Shown: positions 36,553-49,579, counted from the first letter of the stretch. The stretch: DNA of 64,000 nt from Artemisia argyi (GCA_030686995.1 CM060698.1:141503106-141567105), one strand, 5' to 3'. Notes: generated by a model from the sequence alone, not told the origin. Program-made: numbers and translations.

Positions 36553-36862
36553 AGCTACTCACAGTAAGGACTTCCAATCCTCCTCGTTTTTCCTGCCAAG
36601 TCAGCTTTGTCTATCCAGTCTCCAGCGACCTGCAGGCGATTAGGTGACCTAGTAAGGGCGACCTACAATACAAAACACATACCACACAAATATTATTTTT
36701 TAATTAAATAAAACACACACAAATCATATAATAGTCGATCGTCCAAGCGACTCATTTCCAAAATAATCGTACAACCGATCGATTGAAAAAAAGAGCCACA
36801 ATAAGGTGATTGGGTTGTGATTCGATCGACCATTCGATCGATCTACATTACTGTGAGTAGCC
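36553..36862. mobile_element. PIF/Harbinger-like MITE, 310 bp
   Basis: The termini AGCTACTCACAGTAA and TTACTGTGAGTAGCC are inverted repeats with one terminal difference. They are flanked by TTA on both sides (36550-36552 and 36863-36865). The interior is GC-richer at the left and has gatcgatcg words at the right. Non-coding. Confidence 0.78.
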
Positions 36863-36865
36863 TTA

Positions 36866-37659
36866 GTGTTCGCAAGAGTATTTTTTTTCTTAGCTGCGCT
36901 AAAGTGATTTTTTGACAAGTCGTTTTGACAGAATTAACCCTATTTATAAAATCAATCTTAATGTTTGTTAGGTAAATAAAACATGTATTTTCAAATAAGT
37001 ATTTTCTAAGAGATAAGACAACTTTGTGTGACACTGCGTTCAAGCCGAAACTCTATAATCACACTTATCTAATGAAACCATATAAAATCAGATATGGATA
37101 TTTTTCCTAAAAGAACAAAAGACCATTAAATTTGAAAAAAACTTTAATGTAGCCAAACCCAAATGCAATAGTCAAAATCAGATCAATTTTTTTCTACACA
37201 ATATCATTGCAATTTATTTTTTCATTTGAAAAGCATATGAGTTGACAAATAAAAACTTTTATGTACTGTAGTTAAATACACATGCATAAGTCAAATTGTT
37301 TTTCAGTTTAAAAACATATGGGTAGGCAAAAAAAAAAAAAACAAAAAAGAACCTTATATGTAGTCAAAAACACATGCAATAATCAAATTTCCAACCTCAT
37401 GATACAATATCACACATTCACACGTCAAGTTGGCCTGTAGTGTGGCTCCATCTTATTCTTGTTTGACCATACAGAACATTTAATATTATACTTATTATAA
37501 GATTCCACACTTATTACGAACCTATAATATCAAATCATATACTATTATATTCCAAACACAAGATTGATGAAATGAGTTTTTAAGCTTCACACTCAACAAC
37601 ACCACATCATATTTTCCTAGATTCCAAAAAAACACAACAAAACACTTCAAGAAACAATT
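36866..37659 (+). promoter_or_regulatory. 5' flank of the full permease gene
   Basis: The stretch has no open frame of note. The last 150 bp (aatatcaaatcatatactat onward to acaatt before the ATG) presumably carry the core promoter and leader. Two related blocks (gcatatgagttgacaaataaa near 37231 and catatgggtaggcaaaaaaa near 37315) suggest a small old duplication. Confidence 0.4.
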
Positions 37660-40600
37660 ATGGGTTCAGTAAATGGTGTCTCAAATGAATCTAACAACAA
37701 ACATGCACAGGATTCAGGTCACTCTAGACTAAATGAATTGGGTTACAAACAAGAACTCAAGCGTGATCTTTCGTAAGAATTTTATATTATATATATTTTA
37801 GTATTTCTATTTTGCTAGATTGGTTTATATTTGAGTTTTGATAATGGGAATTTGATTTTCTATTTTTTGGTGTTGTGGGTGTTTTTGGTTTTGGAAATAT
37901 GCAGGGTGTTGTCAAATTTTGCATTTTCATTTTCGATAATATCGGTGTTGACAGGAATAACAACGTTGTATAATAGTGGGTTGAAATTTGGTGGGCCAGT
38001 AGTGTTGATTTATGGATGGTTAGTTGCTGGTATGTTCACCATGGCTGTTGGTTTGTCAATGGCTGAGATTTGTAGCTCTTATCCAACTTCTGGTGGTTTG
38101 TATTATTGGAGTGCTAAACTTGCTGGTGTTAGTTGGGCTCCTTTTGCTTCTTGGATTACTGGCTGGTATTTTTTTCGCGATTTCCGGCTTAGTCACTTTT
38201 TGAGCTTTTCGTGAATATTTGGCTTTTCATTTTACTGTGAATCAATTCTCTATGAATTTAGTTTTCAGCTTGTTTGACTCACAGTAGTCTTCATCGGTAA
38301 TTGACTTTTATAATAAGTTGTGTAAATGGAAGTGTTGTGCTATAGGAATATAGTATAAACTATAAAGGGATCATTTGTACTATTTTGTTGTTAGATTGAT
38401 ATTTTTGGGTAAAAGAGTTTTTGGTAGTGTTCTATAGTGGTATTAATGAATTTGAGGTGGTAGGGTATACATGATCTGATGAAGAATGAAAATAATGCTA
38501 CTATTTACATTTTAGATGCACGTTTTCGAGAGGACAAGTTAAAGTACTTCTTTAGATATTCATATAACGAGTCCTTGCGAAGGACACAATTATTATTGGT
38601 AGGTCTGGCCAAAAATCAGAATTCAATATTCCGTGTAAGGAGATTTTGCCTCAATGGCTTAGCATCATTGATATATTCTCTTGTACTGGTCATGTACCCT
38701 GTACCTCTTCCGATCCTGTTTTTCCAAACGTTTGAAATCCGTATGTTTTCATACATGTGTGACATGCAGTTGTTTAATTTGTTACACATCAACATCAAAC
38801 ATTGAACATCTTACACTTTCGTATGTATATTTTCTTTGATGACCAAAATTCTGTTATGCAAAGGGCTTTGGAGTCACATTGCTTACACCTGTTAAGGATT
38901 TCCTTTATCAATTATTGAAGCCATTGTATAAAAATGAGCACTTTGTTGATAAAGGCACTTTAACTGTATATAACCCACATAGTTTTTCTGCAATGTATAC
39001 TAACTTTAGTGTCTTATTTTCTTTGCGTTTTTGCAGGTACAACATTGTAGGCCAGGTGCTAAAAAATTATATATCTTGTATTTCATAGTCATTTCAGTGT
39101 CCAATATGAATAAATTCTTAATAGTAATCATACTAAAAAAAACCTTGTATCTCTGCAGTGGGCTGTGACTACGAGTGTAAACTTTTCGCTTGCACAGTTG
39201 ATTGAAGTGATCATTCTTTTAAGCACAGGTGGCAAAAACGGAGGTGGTTATGCGGCGTCTAAATATCTAGTTCTTGCTATTCATGGTGGCCTTCTCCTTG
39301 TACATGCTATCATAAATAGCCTTCCAATATCATGGCTATCATTTTTTGGACAATTAGCAGCTGTTTGGAATATTTTAGGTGTCTTTTTTTTAATGATTTG
39401 CATACCGGTTGTTGCAACGGAAAGGGCTAGTGCAGAGTTTGTCTTTACACACTTTAATACTGAAAACGAGTCTGGAATTAGTAGTAAGCCGTACATATTT
39501 CTTATCGGATTGCTCATGAGCCAGTATACATTGACAGGGTATGATGCCTCTGCTCATATGGTTAGTTTTCGATTCTTTTTAATTTGTTAATGAATCTTCT
39601 TTTTAGCACTAGAGGAGGTAATACCTGTGGATCACATAACCGGTCGAATACGGTTTGGGTCAAAACGGATTTTTTGTACGGGTTGTGTCGTGTTGACCCA
39701 AAACATGTTTTGTCAAGTTCTACGTTTTCCTGTAAACATTTTGTGTCTCAAATATGATTAAAAAATTTTAATACCTCAGTAATAAACTAATTTGAACAAA
39801 ACATCCTTGCTTATGTTTTGGCTAATTTTTTGGTTCTCAGTCAGAGGAAACCAAGAGTGCGGATATTAATGGGCCGAAAGGAATCATTAGTTCTATTGGG
39901 ATATCTATAATTGTTGGATGGGGTTATTTGCTTGGTATAACGTTCGCGGTTACTGATATCCCAAGACTTTTAAGTCCAGATAATGATGCTGGTGGTTACG
40001 CCATTGCTGAGATATTTTACCAAGCTTTCAAGAGTCGGTTTGGGAGTGGTACCGGAGGTATCATTTGCTTGCTCGTCATTGCTGTTGCAATTTTCTTCTG
40101 TGCCATGAGCTCCCTCACAAGCAATTCCAGGTAACAACAGTTTGCTTTCTCTCACAAATAGAGATGTGAAATCAGTCTTGGGCCTGAATCAAAAAAACGA
40201 TCCCTTAGGACCCATTGGTTGTACTTTAATCCTAAGATCCAAGCAAAAAAACCCTCTTACATTCATGTCTGTTTTGCGAGAAACCTAACCATGAAAAGGT
40301 TATTTACAGGATGGTTTATGCATTTTCAAGAGACGGAGCAATGCCATTGTCATCTCTGTGGCATAAAGTTAACCAACAGGAGGTCCCTATATACGCTGTT
40401 TGGCTCTCAGCTTTCATTGCATTCTGCATGGCCCTTACGGTGTGTCATCAAAACCAATTTAAATTCCTTTTATGATTGTATCACTTGAAAAAGTATACTA
40501 CAAATTATAAACGTCTGATAAGATTTCATTATTCTGATTCAAACCTGATCTTAACTTTGTTTAATCAAACTTGCTTGCAGTCTCTTGGGAGCATAGTGGC

Positions 40601-40940
40601 ATTTCAAGCCATGACATCAATAGCTGTGATCGGGTTATACATTGCTTACGCATTGCCAATATTCTTTAGGGTTACATTGGCTCGTAAATCATTTGTACCA
40701 GGGCCTTTCAACTTAGGCAAATATGGTATTATTATTGGTTGGATATCAGTTGCTTGGGTTGCTACCATTTCTGTGCTATTTTCTTTGCCAGTAGCTTACC
40801 CTATTACCGATCAGACTCTCAACTATACGCCTGTTGCAGTTGGTGGTCTCTTCATTATCGTTGTGTCGTATTGGATAGTGAGTGCACGACACTGGTTTAA
40901 GGGTCCCGTAACAAATGTTGGCACCCATAGTAATGTATGA
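37660..40940 (+). CDS. BAT1: BAT1-type bidirectional amino-acid/GABA permease, 524 aa, 7 coding exons
   Basis: Exons are 37660-37772, 37905-38165, 39037-39055, 39159-39560, 39841-40130, 40310-40439 and 40581-40940. All introns are GT-AG and the frame closes at 1,575 nt, giving 524 residues. The protein is an APC-superfamily transporter with about 12 membrane segments. Landmarks are LNELGYKQELKRDLS near the N-terminus, FSFSIISVLTGITTLYNSGL, AEICSSYPTSGGLYYWSAKL, LLSTGGKNGGGY, GYDASAHM before SEETKSADINGPKG, AIAEIFYQAFKSRFGSGTGG and a final membrane segment followed by SARHWFKGPV. Arabidopsis BAT1 (GABP) moves alanine, arginine, glutamate, lysine and GABA and was placed in plasma membrane or mitochondria. 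Exon 3 is only 19 nt (YNIVGQ). A partial copy of exons 1-2 lies 8.5 kb upstream on the same strand. Confidence 0.95.
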
Positions 40941-40994
40941 TTATTTTATACTTATTTTATACTTCTGGTTATTTGCATATTAACTTTTTGTATG

Positions 40995-41269
40995 GTATTG
41001 GCTATTGTACTCATATAGGAAATCAGTAACTAAAATAGTATTTTCATTTGTATATGGTTTATTCAATTAATCAAGAAAGAAACAAAATGATAAAAAAAAA
41101 TTTAGGCAAAGGGGTTACTTGTCTAGTTGTCTGTGCCATATTTTGCTCATAATTTCTTTAGTTCTTTACTTCTTTACGAACTGCCATAGTGACCACCATC
41201 ACGAGGGTCATCTAATGTGGCACCACCATCACGAATGGCAAAATGATAGATACCAAGTAATGAGACCAG

Positions 41270-41338
<69 letters not shown>

Positions 41339-41350
41339 AAATTAAATACT
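40995..41350. repeat. dispersed repeat, copy A (3' flank of permease gene)
   Basis: The segment with ataggaaatcagtaact, ggtttattcaattaatcaa, ttttgctcataat and gtggcaccaccatcacga recurs at 57390-57740 in the same order and orientation. Copy A ends in a run of about 65 A (41272-41336), replaced in copy B by a short A run. Confidence 0.8.
41272..41336. repeat. A homopolymer, about 65 bases
   Basis: An uninterrupted A run lies between the permease and nuclease genes, which converge here. Its length equals that of the A run in the WNK intron within a base or two. It could be a retroposition tail or a collapsed/expanded assembly tract. Confidence 0.85.
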
Positions 41351-41475
41351 GGCAATGTGATCAGATAAGAAAGAAAAGACAAGTTTACTATGATCAACTA
41401 ATAACAAAAATCAATGTCATTACACATCCGCATGATTAATTTCGACCGCAACATAGTAGTGACGCAAAAAGAGGC

Positions 41476-44400
41476 TCAATCATCTGAGACAACTACAAAT
41501 TCAGCACCGATGGGTAGATGATCACTGGGATGTGAATGATTAGGTAATCCGCCTTTTATACTAACCGAATCTACTTCTGGGAGCTCAAGGTACCCAATTG
41601 GCTTGATTCCCTCAGAGGGGGAGAATAGTATATAATCGATCGTAGCAGTGAATTCAGGCGTATAGTTTGTGAACTTTGGTTCCCCCCTTGTGCATGCATA
41701 AACACTGCACAAAGGCATTGGTCGTTCTTGTGAGAATTTTGCTGAAGGTTCTGCCATGGAACCACCTGAAACAAGGTACTGGTACACCTGAAACGTGAAT
41801 AAAATTAACTCCCATTAGAACCCTTAAGTGTCCACTAAAGCTTTTTTTAGTTTGGTTTCAATTGACTCAATATTCAGGTATCAAAATGGCTATTTCTGAT
41901 AGATATTTTTGTATATACAATAGAAACTGCAGGTTTCATGAAACTTTAGTGTAAATGTAAACTTATGAAACGAAAAGGAAAATTTGCATATAGTTCTAGT
42001 TTTATTCCATTTAACCAACATATCAGGCTAGACAACCATGAAACTTTCAAACTGTCATGTCATCTTTTGCATATAGAGCTGGTTTCCTGGTGGCATGTCC
42101 AAAAAGAGTCACATAGTTAAGACTTACAGGCATGTCAGCCGCCATGTCATCTTTTGCTAATAGTTACAGGGTCAGATTACCTTAAACCGAAATTTTATAG
42201 AAGTCAATAACCTTAAATTTGAATTTATGAAAGTTGGATCATTGTTTCTAGCCTATAAAAGGAGTTCATTGCTCAAAATAGAAACCAAACTAAAGTTAGT
42301 AGCTTTTTTATGTCCAATTAGCGCTAAATTGAATGACATTATGTGTACCTTATCTCCAGGAACCGAATTAAAATCCCCAGCAATAAGCAGCGAAGGAGTG
42401 CACTCAAACTTTTCAGACACCATTTTCTTGAACTGAGCTACACGTGATAACAAATATTTCGCCTGTGCAAGCTTCACATCAGCCCATTCTGGGTCCCTAA
42501 GAAACAGAATTAGAATTTTTTATTGTCCACATTCAACACAAAATAATAAATTATCTACCAAATTGAATCCTTTAAACATAAGGATAGAACTGGAATCATC
42601 ATTACCAGTAAATATGTGAGTTTGCCACAATGATATAGTGTTCGTTAGGCTCTTTAAACTTGAAAGCGGCCATTATTCCAACACAATCACGTTTCAACCG
42701 TACATATGGATCATTAGGATCTCCATGGCCCTTTGAACTAGTTCCTTTACCTATGCCACAATCAAAAAAGAAACAACATTATATTCGACAGCCCACAGTC
42801 TTACAATATACAAAATTTTTAAAATAATACTGTTAGTACCATTCATATCAGAATCAAGAGCTTTCTCTTTAGGTTTTGCACGTGCTGATTCGTCTAGAAT
42901 CAACTCAGCAAGGTCATTATAGTCAATTTTTTCTTCTATGACCAACTCCAATCTGGAAATCAAACAAACAAAAGGGTAATACATGATATAAATTTACAAT
43001 TGATATGAATACTTAAAATTCAATATCAATGAAATGGTTTTCTTTCTATAAAGCTTACTTGTTGTGCTTGTAGAAGATCCCACATCCGTCTTTTTTCGTC
43101 CCACCTCTTTTAACATAGATGCTAGAGTAATCATACTGCCCTACTTTTTCTTTGTAGAAATTGTCATAATTGTCTAGTTCCTGAAAACAGCAGTAATATG
43201 AAATGTTTCAATACAAAAACCGAGTTAATGAATATAATGGACTTACTTACAGCAACAAAATAGAATGTGTATATAAGGTTCCCAGAATGAGTACTAATAC
43301 TATAACTCTATACTGATCTGAGAATGAGTGGATCATCAAACACATGAGTTTGGAATTTGAGTCAAGTGTATTTATGAGTTGCAGTACTGACTACTGATCA
43401 GTCGCCTAGTCATAAGTATAATTTGACACGACTAGTATGAGTTTAATAGATATGACCGGGGATAAAAGATATAAAGAAAACCTGTAAGCATAAGATGTCA
43501 GCATCAAGATTCTTGAGAACATCAAGAGTTACTTGCGCACGAGTTTTTTCCCTATGACAAAATCCCACATAAGATTAATACTGTATATAATTAGGCTATA
43601 AACTGAACATACAATAATCGATATTTCATAAATTTTAAAATATTAAGAATTTCATATCACAATAGCTTTAATTCACCATACAAAAGAACAAAAAGAGATC
43701 AAGAAACTCACTTGAGACAAGCTGCTGGAGAGTGGGGAAATTTCCCTTTATCGCCACTTCTTACATATGCCTGCAACATGAATGATAATGAGTTTGTCGA
43801 TAGCTACCGTAATCACTTATGTTTTATATATCTAATTACATGCTTAATTATATGCACACACATAAGCAATTCAGTAGAACAAATCACATATACGAGTTGT
43901 AGATAGCTACAGTAATCACTTATATTTTACATAATTACATGCTTGATTATATCCCTTAATTACCACATTACGATTGTCTTGTCTAACTTTTGTGCTTAAT
44001 TTCCTTAAGTTATCATAACATAAGCACCATTAGCTATTCAATAACCGAGAATATCGACATTTTAACATGTTTGAGTGTGGAAAACTGATTGTCAGCTGAT
44101 AGCCACATCATCGCTTGCAAGTTGGAATTAACCTGATCATGAATATGCCTCTAGCGTTTCTCATATGACATCATAAATTAACCGCAATCTCATATTCGTC
44201 TCAATAACATTGATTATGTCACGTAAATCATGTGTCGTCCTACTGGCCTTAATTTTTCAGTTCATTATATATTATTTATGTTTTCATTTACATAATTATT
44301 ACTTTATTCGTAATAACATAATGTGATAATTATACATGCAGTGATGCAACAACGTATCAAAGGCAGGTTATGAATATGTATGCATACCTGAGCAAGAATG

Positions 44401-44667
44401 TTATACGAAACCACTCGAAACTTAATCCCTGCAACATCATTACACAAAAAAACCAACTTAACTTCATTAAACTAACTAAAACAAAATTAAATGTAACGAT
44501 AAACAACCAAACGAACAGCAAACAATTATACGCATACCATCAGACTGACTAACAGAAGAAATCTCCTTCTGTTCAACAGCAGCAAACTTAGGATAAACCG
44601 TCATAAATGGAGCCGTATCAGTAACCGTTTTCTTAGCCTTAGCCTTACTACCAGCCATATTCTTCAT
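41476..44667 (-). CDS. CCR4-4-like: CCR4-homolog-4-type deadenylase (EEP nuclease), 379 aa, 9 coding exons
   Basis: Minus-strand exons are 44667-44538, 44428-44388, 43770-43712, 43551-43482, 43180-43059, 42952-42840, 42750-42606, 42496-42349 and 41787-41476. All phases agree and total 1,140 nt, so 379 residues. The family is the endonuclease/exonuclease/phosphatase fold that removes poly(A) with magnesium. Visible signatures are RVVSYNILAQ, ILCLQ/E at the exon 4/5 border (the metal-binding Glu), DGCGIFYK, DCVGIMAAFKF, IIVANSHIYWDPEWADVKL, GDFNS (267-271), TATIDYI and SDHLPIGAEF (364-373). The similarity to Arabidopsis CCR4 homolog 4 (At1g31500) covers the whole length. The start chosen is at 44667; 44658 is equally possible, and the more upstream ATG at 44685 lies before a possible leader acceptor (tgtgcag). 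It faces the permease gene tail to tail. A Mutator-like MITE lies 475 bp upstream. Confidence 0.93.
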
Positions 44668-45141
44668 ATTAATTTTGCTGCACATTCAAGTTGTCAGATA
44701 ATGTATCATAAGTTGACGAACTAATAGTTCATGAGCAAGAATAACTTAACTATAAGATTTAACGAAAGAAATCAAACCTTAATGCGTACTTGTGAAAATA
44801 AAAGTTATATTGCGATTATTTTGAATACGTTGATGCATGCATGCGAATGTTTACATGGTATTTATAGAGTTTATATGATAAAGTCGGTGATAAGTATGTT
44901 TTTTTTTTTTTTTTTTGAACGAAGTATGTTTTTTATTATTACTACGTATTGTACTCGCATTGCGACGCACGTCGGTTACCTTTTAATTGATATTTTCAGC
45001 CAACAATGATATTTTATTATTTTGTTTACGATGATAATAGTTTAGAGTTTGTTATTGCAGTTACGATAAACTATAGAAATTTTAGGGCCGTTTTTACAAG
45101 ATCTTATCAAATGCAACTTTCAACTTATTATTATTATTATT
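44668..45141 (-). promoter_or_regulatory. promoter/leader region of the nuclease gene
   Basis: This is non-coding and AT-rich with a T run at 44899-44916. On the minus strand it carries the leader, probably spliced at the cag near 44680. The MITE at 45142 limits its upstream side. No specific element could be named. Confidence 0.4.
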
Positions 45142-45376
45142 GGGTTTTGCTAACAACAGCCCTAAGGGTTGTCGTTAAGCAAATAATTTTCATTACAATA
45201 TCTCTTTTGAATGATTCTTATTGGATGATAATCCCGAAAAAAGTGGAGAAAATCACGGAAATAGTACATATACAATTAATGATTGATTGTGATTGGATGA
45301 ATTATATTATTACAAAAAATTATAGTAAAACAAAGAATCTTAATGACAACTCTTAGGGCTGTTATTAGCAAAACCC
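45142..45376. mobile_element. Mutator-like MITE, 235 bp, upstream of the nuclease gene
   Basis: The inverted ends start GGGTTTTGCTAACAACAGCC and extend about 35 bp. The flanks are ttattatt on both sides inside an (att)n run, so the target duplication is at least 8 bp but cannot be sized exactly. The terminal word GGGTTTT-CTAAC is shared with the element at 31896. Confidence 0.82.
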
Positions 45377-45599
45377 TTATTATTATTATTTTGAAAGTTT
45401 AAACATAAGATATATGAACTTGTTACTTTTTAATGATTCCTAAGTTTATATTATTTGCAACAAAATAAAAAAATAAAAAAAATGTATTATTTAAAAGTAT
45501 TCATGAAATGTACATTAACTACAGGTGTTGACTAGTTAATATACATAGGTATTGATGCACAAATTGATTGTACATCAAGCTTAATTGGTTGTACTTGAT

Positions 45600-48500
45600 T
45601 AAAAATCCGTATGGTTAAATAAGTAGCTTTCTTAGAATGGGAGGAAGACGGACGCTCAAACTGGATCTAAATTCTTCAAATAAAGTTGATGGCAATCCCT
45701 TCATGAAAATAACGGCAAACTGATAAATGATAACGGGAGGGTACATGTAGAAGGTGTAACTGACCAGTGGTAACCATGTCACGGACATAATGTATGTCGA
45801 TCTCAATATGTTTCGTCTGTTGAAGTTGAACAGGGTTAGTTGGCAGACAGATAGATGGCACTGATGTTATCACGATAGACAAGGGTTGCAGTGGATAGAA
45901 GACAATGCAACTCACATAGAAGATTACGAAGCCATGCAATCTCAGCCACAACATTGGCAACACCCCGGTATTCAGCTTCGACACTAGAACGGGAGAGGGT
46001 CTGCTGACGTTTGGAGGACCAAGATAGTAAACTATCACCTAGAAAAACACAATAACCAGAAGTTGACCGTCATGTAGAGGGGCAACCCGCAAAATCTGCA
46101 TCTGTATAACCAACAAGAGAGGTGGTAGAAGATGAATAAAGGTGAAGTCCAAAATCCAAAGTCCCTCGAACGTAACGCAGAATACGTTTAAGGGCAACTA
46201 AATGTGGCTCTCTAAGATCATGCATGTAAAGAAAAATCTGTTGCACTGCATAAGATAGATCCGGTCGTGTAAATGTGAGATACTGAAGACCACCTGCAAG
46301 ACTGCGATATAAAGTAGGATCAGGCCACTTACGGGACATTGCAAGACTAAGAACAGTGCGAATGGTAGCCGGTTTAACAACCAGACTAAAAGTCTAGTCA
46401 CAATCTATACCAAGTTGCTGACTACTGTCATTGGCAGCCAAACGAGCCTTATAGCGGCTTAAAGTCCCGTCAGCATGAAACTTATGCTTAAATAACCACA
46501 TAGAGCAAACCAGATTAACACCCGAGGGCCTTGGTACAAGAAACCAAGTACCATTTTTAACTAATGCATTATACTCATCAACATAGCAATACGCCATTGA
46601 GGATCTTTTAAAGCAAGAAATGGAGATTTAGGTAACGGAGAAATGGAAGACGTATGTAGGGATAAACGATCAATTGGTTTGACAATGCCCGATTGAGACC
46701 TAGTGACTATGCGGTGAGTGCAAGGGGGTTCATTAGCGGGTTGTGGTTATGGGGCCGAGGTGGTGTTGGTTGTCGGGGTGGTGGTGTGTTGTAGCGTGGG
46801 TTGGACAGTAGCGGGGCAATGGGGTGGATTTGGTTGGTGTTGGGCTTGTGGTGCTGGGCTTGAAAAAGTGTCCAAGTGAATAAGAGGTATAAGGGTGGAA
46901 TTGTGGGCTGTTTTGGACGGATTGGTAGTAGGCTAAGGAGTGTGTTGAGCTTGCTGGGTGGTATTTAAGTATTGGGCTTGGTGAGCGTGTGACTGAAGGT
47001 GAATAAGGGTTTCGTTATTAGTTTGGGCCTCACGAGTTTGAGTGTGATTTAGGTTAGTATAGTTGTTTTGGTTATTATTTTGTTTGGTATTAATTGGAGT
47101 GGTTTGGTGTTTGGTTTGAGTGTGAGAACGGGGATCAGTTAAGACTACGTTAAGGAAGGTCTGGTTTTTAAAAAGGTGTGTGATGGAGGAGACGTGGGTG
47201 TCATGGATCGGTAGGGAAATTGTCTCTCGTCGAAAGTGACGTATCTAGAAAGTATGATTTTTTTTGTTTCAAGGTCGAGGCAACGAAAACCAGGATGATA
47301 GGCGGGAAAACCCAAGAATATACACGGGGTTGCGCGTGTGGCAAGTTTGTGAGGGGAGTGAAGGTGTGGGTAACAAAGGCACTTGAATATGCGTAAGCGG
47401 GAGTAGTCGGGTTCTTTGTGAAAAAGTGTTTTGTAGGGGATTTCATTGTTTATGGTGGTTGAGGGTAGCAGGTTGAGGAGATATGTAGCCATGTAGCGGG
47501 CCTCGACCCAAAAGGAAGGTGATAGGTGTGCTTGAAAAAGGAGAGTACGAATGACGTTATTTATTGTGCGGGATCATTCTTTCCGCGTTCCCATTTTGTT
47601 AAGAGGTTTTTGTGCAAGAAAATCTAATTTGGATAGAATGTTTAGCAAAAAGTGTGTGGATTCGGTTATTATCAAACTCACCACCATGATCACATTGGAA
47701 ACTCTTGATTTCACATTTAAATTGATTTTTAACATAATTACGAAAATGTAAAAATTTATCGAACACATCAGATTTAGAGCGAAAGTGATAAATCCATAAA
47801 TAGTGAGAGAAATGATCAAAAAATAGAACATAATATTTGAAACCATTAGAACTAATAATAGGAGAAGTCCACAAATCAGAACAAATAATATCAAAACAAT
47901 GTTTAACAATAGAATCGGAACTATAGAAAGGAAGCTTCAAATGTTTCCCAAGTTGAAATGGAGTCTTTTCTTTATGAAATGAAATAAAATGATGTGAAGC
48001 TAGGGACCGTAGCACTTCGTCTCTAGGATGACCGAGGCGTTGATGCCACGTGGAGGAACTTGTGGAAAGTAAGGCAGTGGGGATAGTTGATGGCTTGATA
48101 ACCGGATAGAGATCGCCTGAACAGTCACATTGTAGGAGAATATAACGAGTCAAGAAATCCTTCACCGAGAAACTAAAGGCGTTAAATTCGACAGTGCAAT
48201 TATTATCCCTAGTAAACTGACGAACAGAGATAAGATTTTTAATTATATTGGGAGTGACATGTACATTATGAAGGTGAAGGGGACGATGAAAGGAAGGAAT
48301 AATGTTATGGCCGATATTGGTGACGGGAATAGAATAACCGTCACCAACGTGTACAGATGGGTATAAGCGTTTATTAAAAATGGTACTTAGATTACTTGCA
48401 TTAGAATTTAAATGAGAGGATGCACCTATATCTATGTACCATGTCGGGTCCTCTAAAGTCATAGTGCTAAAAGCACTAGGAAGGGAAGTAACATCAGACG

Positions 48501-48615
48501 GGTACAAACCCAGAGCAGCTCCAAGAATACCACTCGAAGGGTAGGGATACAATGAGAATGGTCTTATAATGAGAAGGGTAGGAAGGATTGTGGGAATGAC
48601 ATGTGTCATATTCAT
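45600..48615 (-). pseudogene. decayed Ty1/copia polyprotein fragment
   Basis: Minus-strand pieces run in order from 48615. The protease region (PTWYIDIGASSHLNSNA) is followed by a preintegrase and integrase core with CSDLWTSPI and QCDHGGEFDN, a frameshift near 47600, an integrase end, a reverse-transcriptase start (FLVPRPSGVNLVCSMWLFKH) and an RNase H end (SYTDADFAG and later FEEFRSSLSV). About 150 residues of reverse transcriptase, including the YVDD site, are missing at 46340-46400. Several frameshifts are present. No gag and no LTRs were found. Confidence 0.82.
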
Positions 48616-48631
48616 GCTACATCATATGACA

Positions 48632-48760
48632 TGCGCGTATTGTAGCTGTTTAACTAGATGATTGTTTATGCGCGTATTGTAGCTGTTTTCGGATAACTCA
48701 TAAGATATTGTTAAGTAGATTATTGTTTATGTGCGTATTGTCGCTGTTTAAACAAGTATT
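48632..48760. repeat. three copies of tttatg(c/t)gcgtattgt-gctgttt
   Basis: The word gcgtattgtagctgttt occurs at about 48635, 48672 and 48735 (the last with one change), and related gtatttgactca-atgtatac words follow at 48757 and 48838. This is a short irregular repeat left of the Ulp1-like exon. Confidence 0.65.
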
Positions 48761-49442
48761 TGACTCAGATGTATACAACATAATTAGAGTATCCTTTTAC
48801 TATTTGCGAACTTGTTTAAAATGTGTACTAGATAACATGTATTTGACTCAAATGTATACACATAATTAGAAAATAATTAGTTGTCTTTTGGTATTTTAAG
48901 TTTCCTTTTTATTTTGTTTAAATAGGCGTTTTCCCAATTCGTGCCTCCGATCATTTTTATGTGGTTGTTTTCAACATTAAGAAGAGTGCAACAACGAAGA
49001 TTATCCTTGATAATACTCCAGAGATCTACAACACAAAGTACAAGATTGCTTGTAATATTCTAGTAAGTGTTTCTGTTACCTGGTTCTGTAACAAAGAAGA
49101 AAAGAATCAGATATGATTCTACCAGAATCATATGTGATTCTACTAGAATCATATCTGATTGTAGTATTTCACTCATTGCAAATGAATTTTGGATTTGAAT
49201 ATTTTTCAGCACATTGCCCATCAGTTTCTAGGTGCATTTTATCGTTGTCCATTTATGATGTCATCATTCATGATTTTGCTATTTTTGTACAAGTCACAAA
49301 CTTTTTATGTTGGTTGTTGTATTGCTTCTCACATTGATGCGTTCACAAATGTAGTGTGCTTTTCATCCAAAAGATGACATCCGTGCAAAAGCTATCCGTC
49401 TGGTAAGGAAAATTCTAACTTAAACATGCAAGTGGGGGTTTT

Positions 49443-49579
49443 TGTAGGTTAATGAATGAATCGTGACTTTATTAATGATATGAATGGGTATATAAATACC
49501 ACTACAAAGAACATTCTAGACCTCGGGCTTAGCCCATACAAATATAAGATAAGGACTCTACTGAATATATCGACTAACA
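49443..49579 (-). repeat. 3' LTR of the copia element
   Basis: This 137 bp repeat is nearly identical to 54303-54439. The pol stop codon lies in its first bases, so coding sequence and LTR overlap slightly. Confidence 0.93.

Noticed and set aside
44667..44685. Upstream ATG (44685) as start of the CCR4-type protein
   Set aside because: It lies just before a probable leader acceptor (tgtgcag), so the ATG would be intronic; the start at 44667 or 44658 is preferred.
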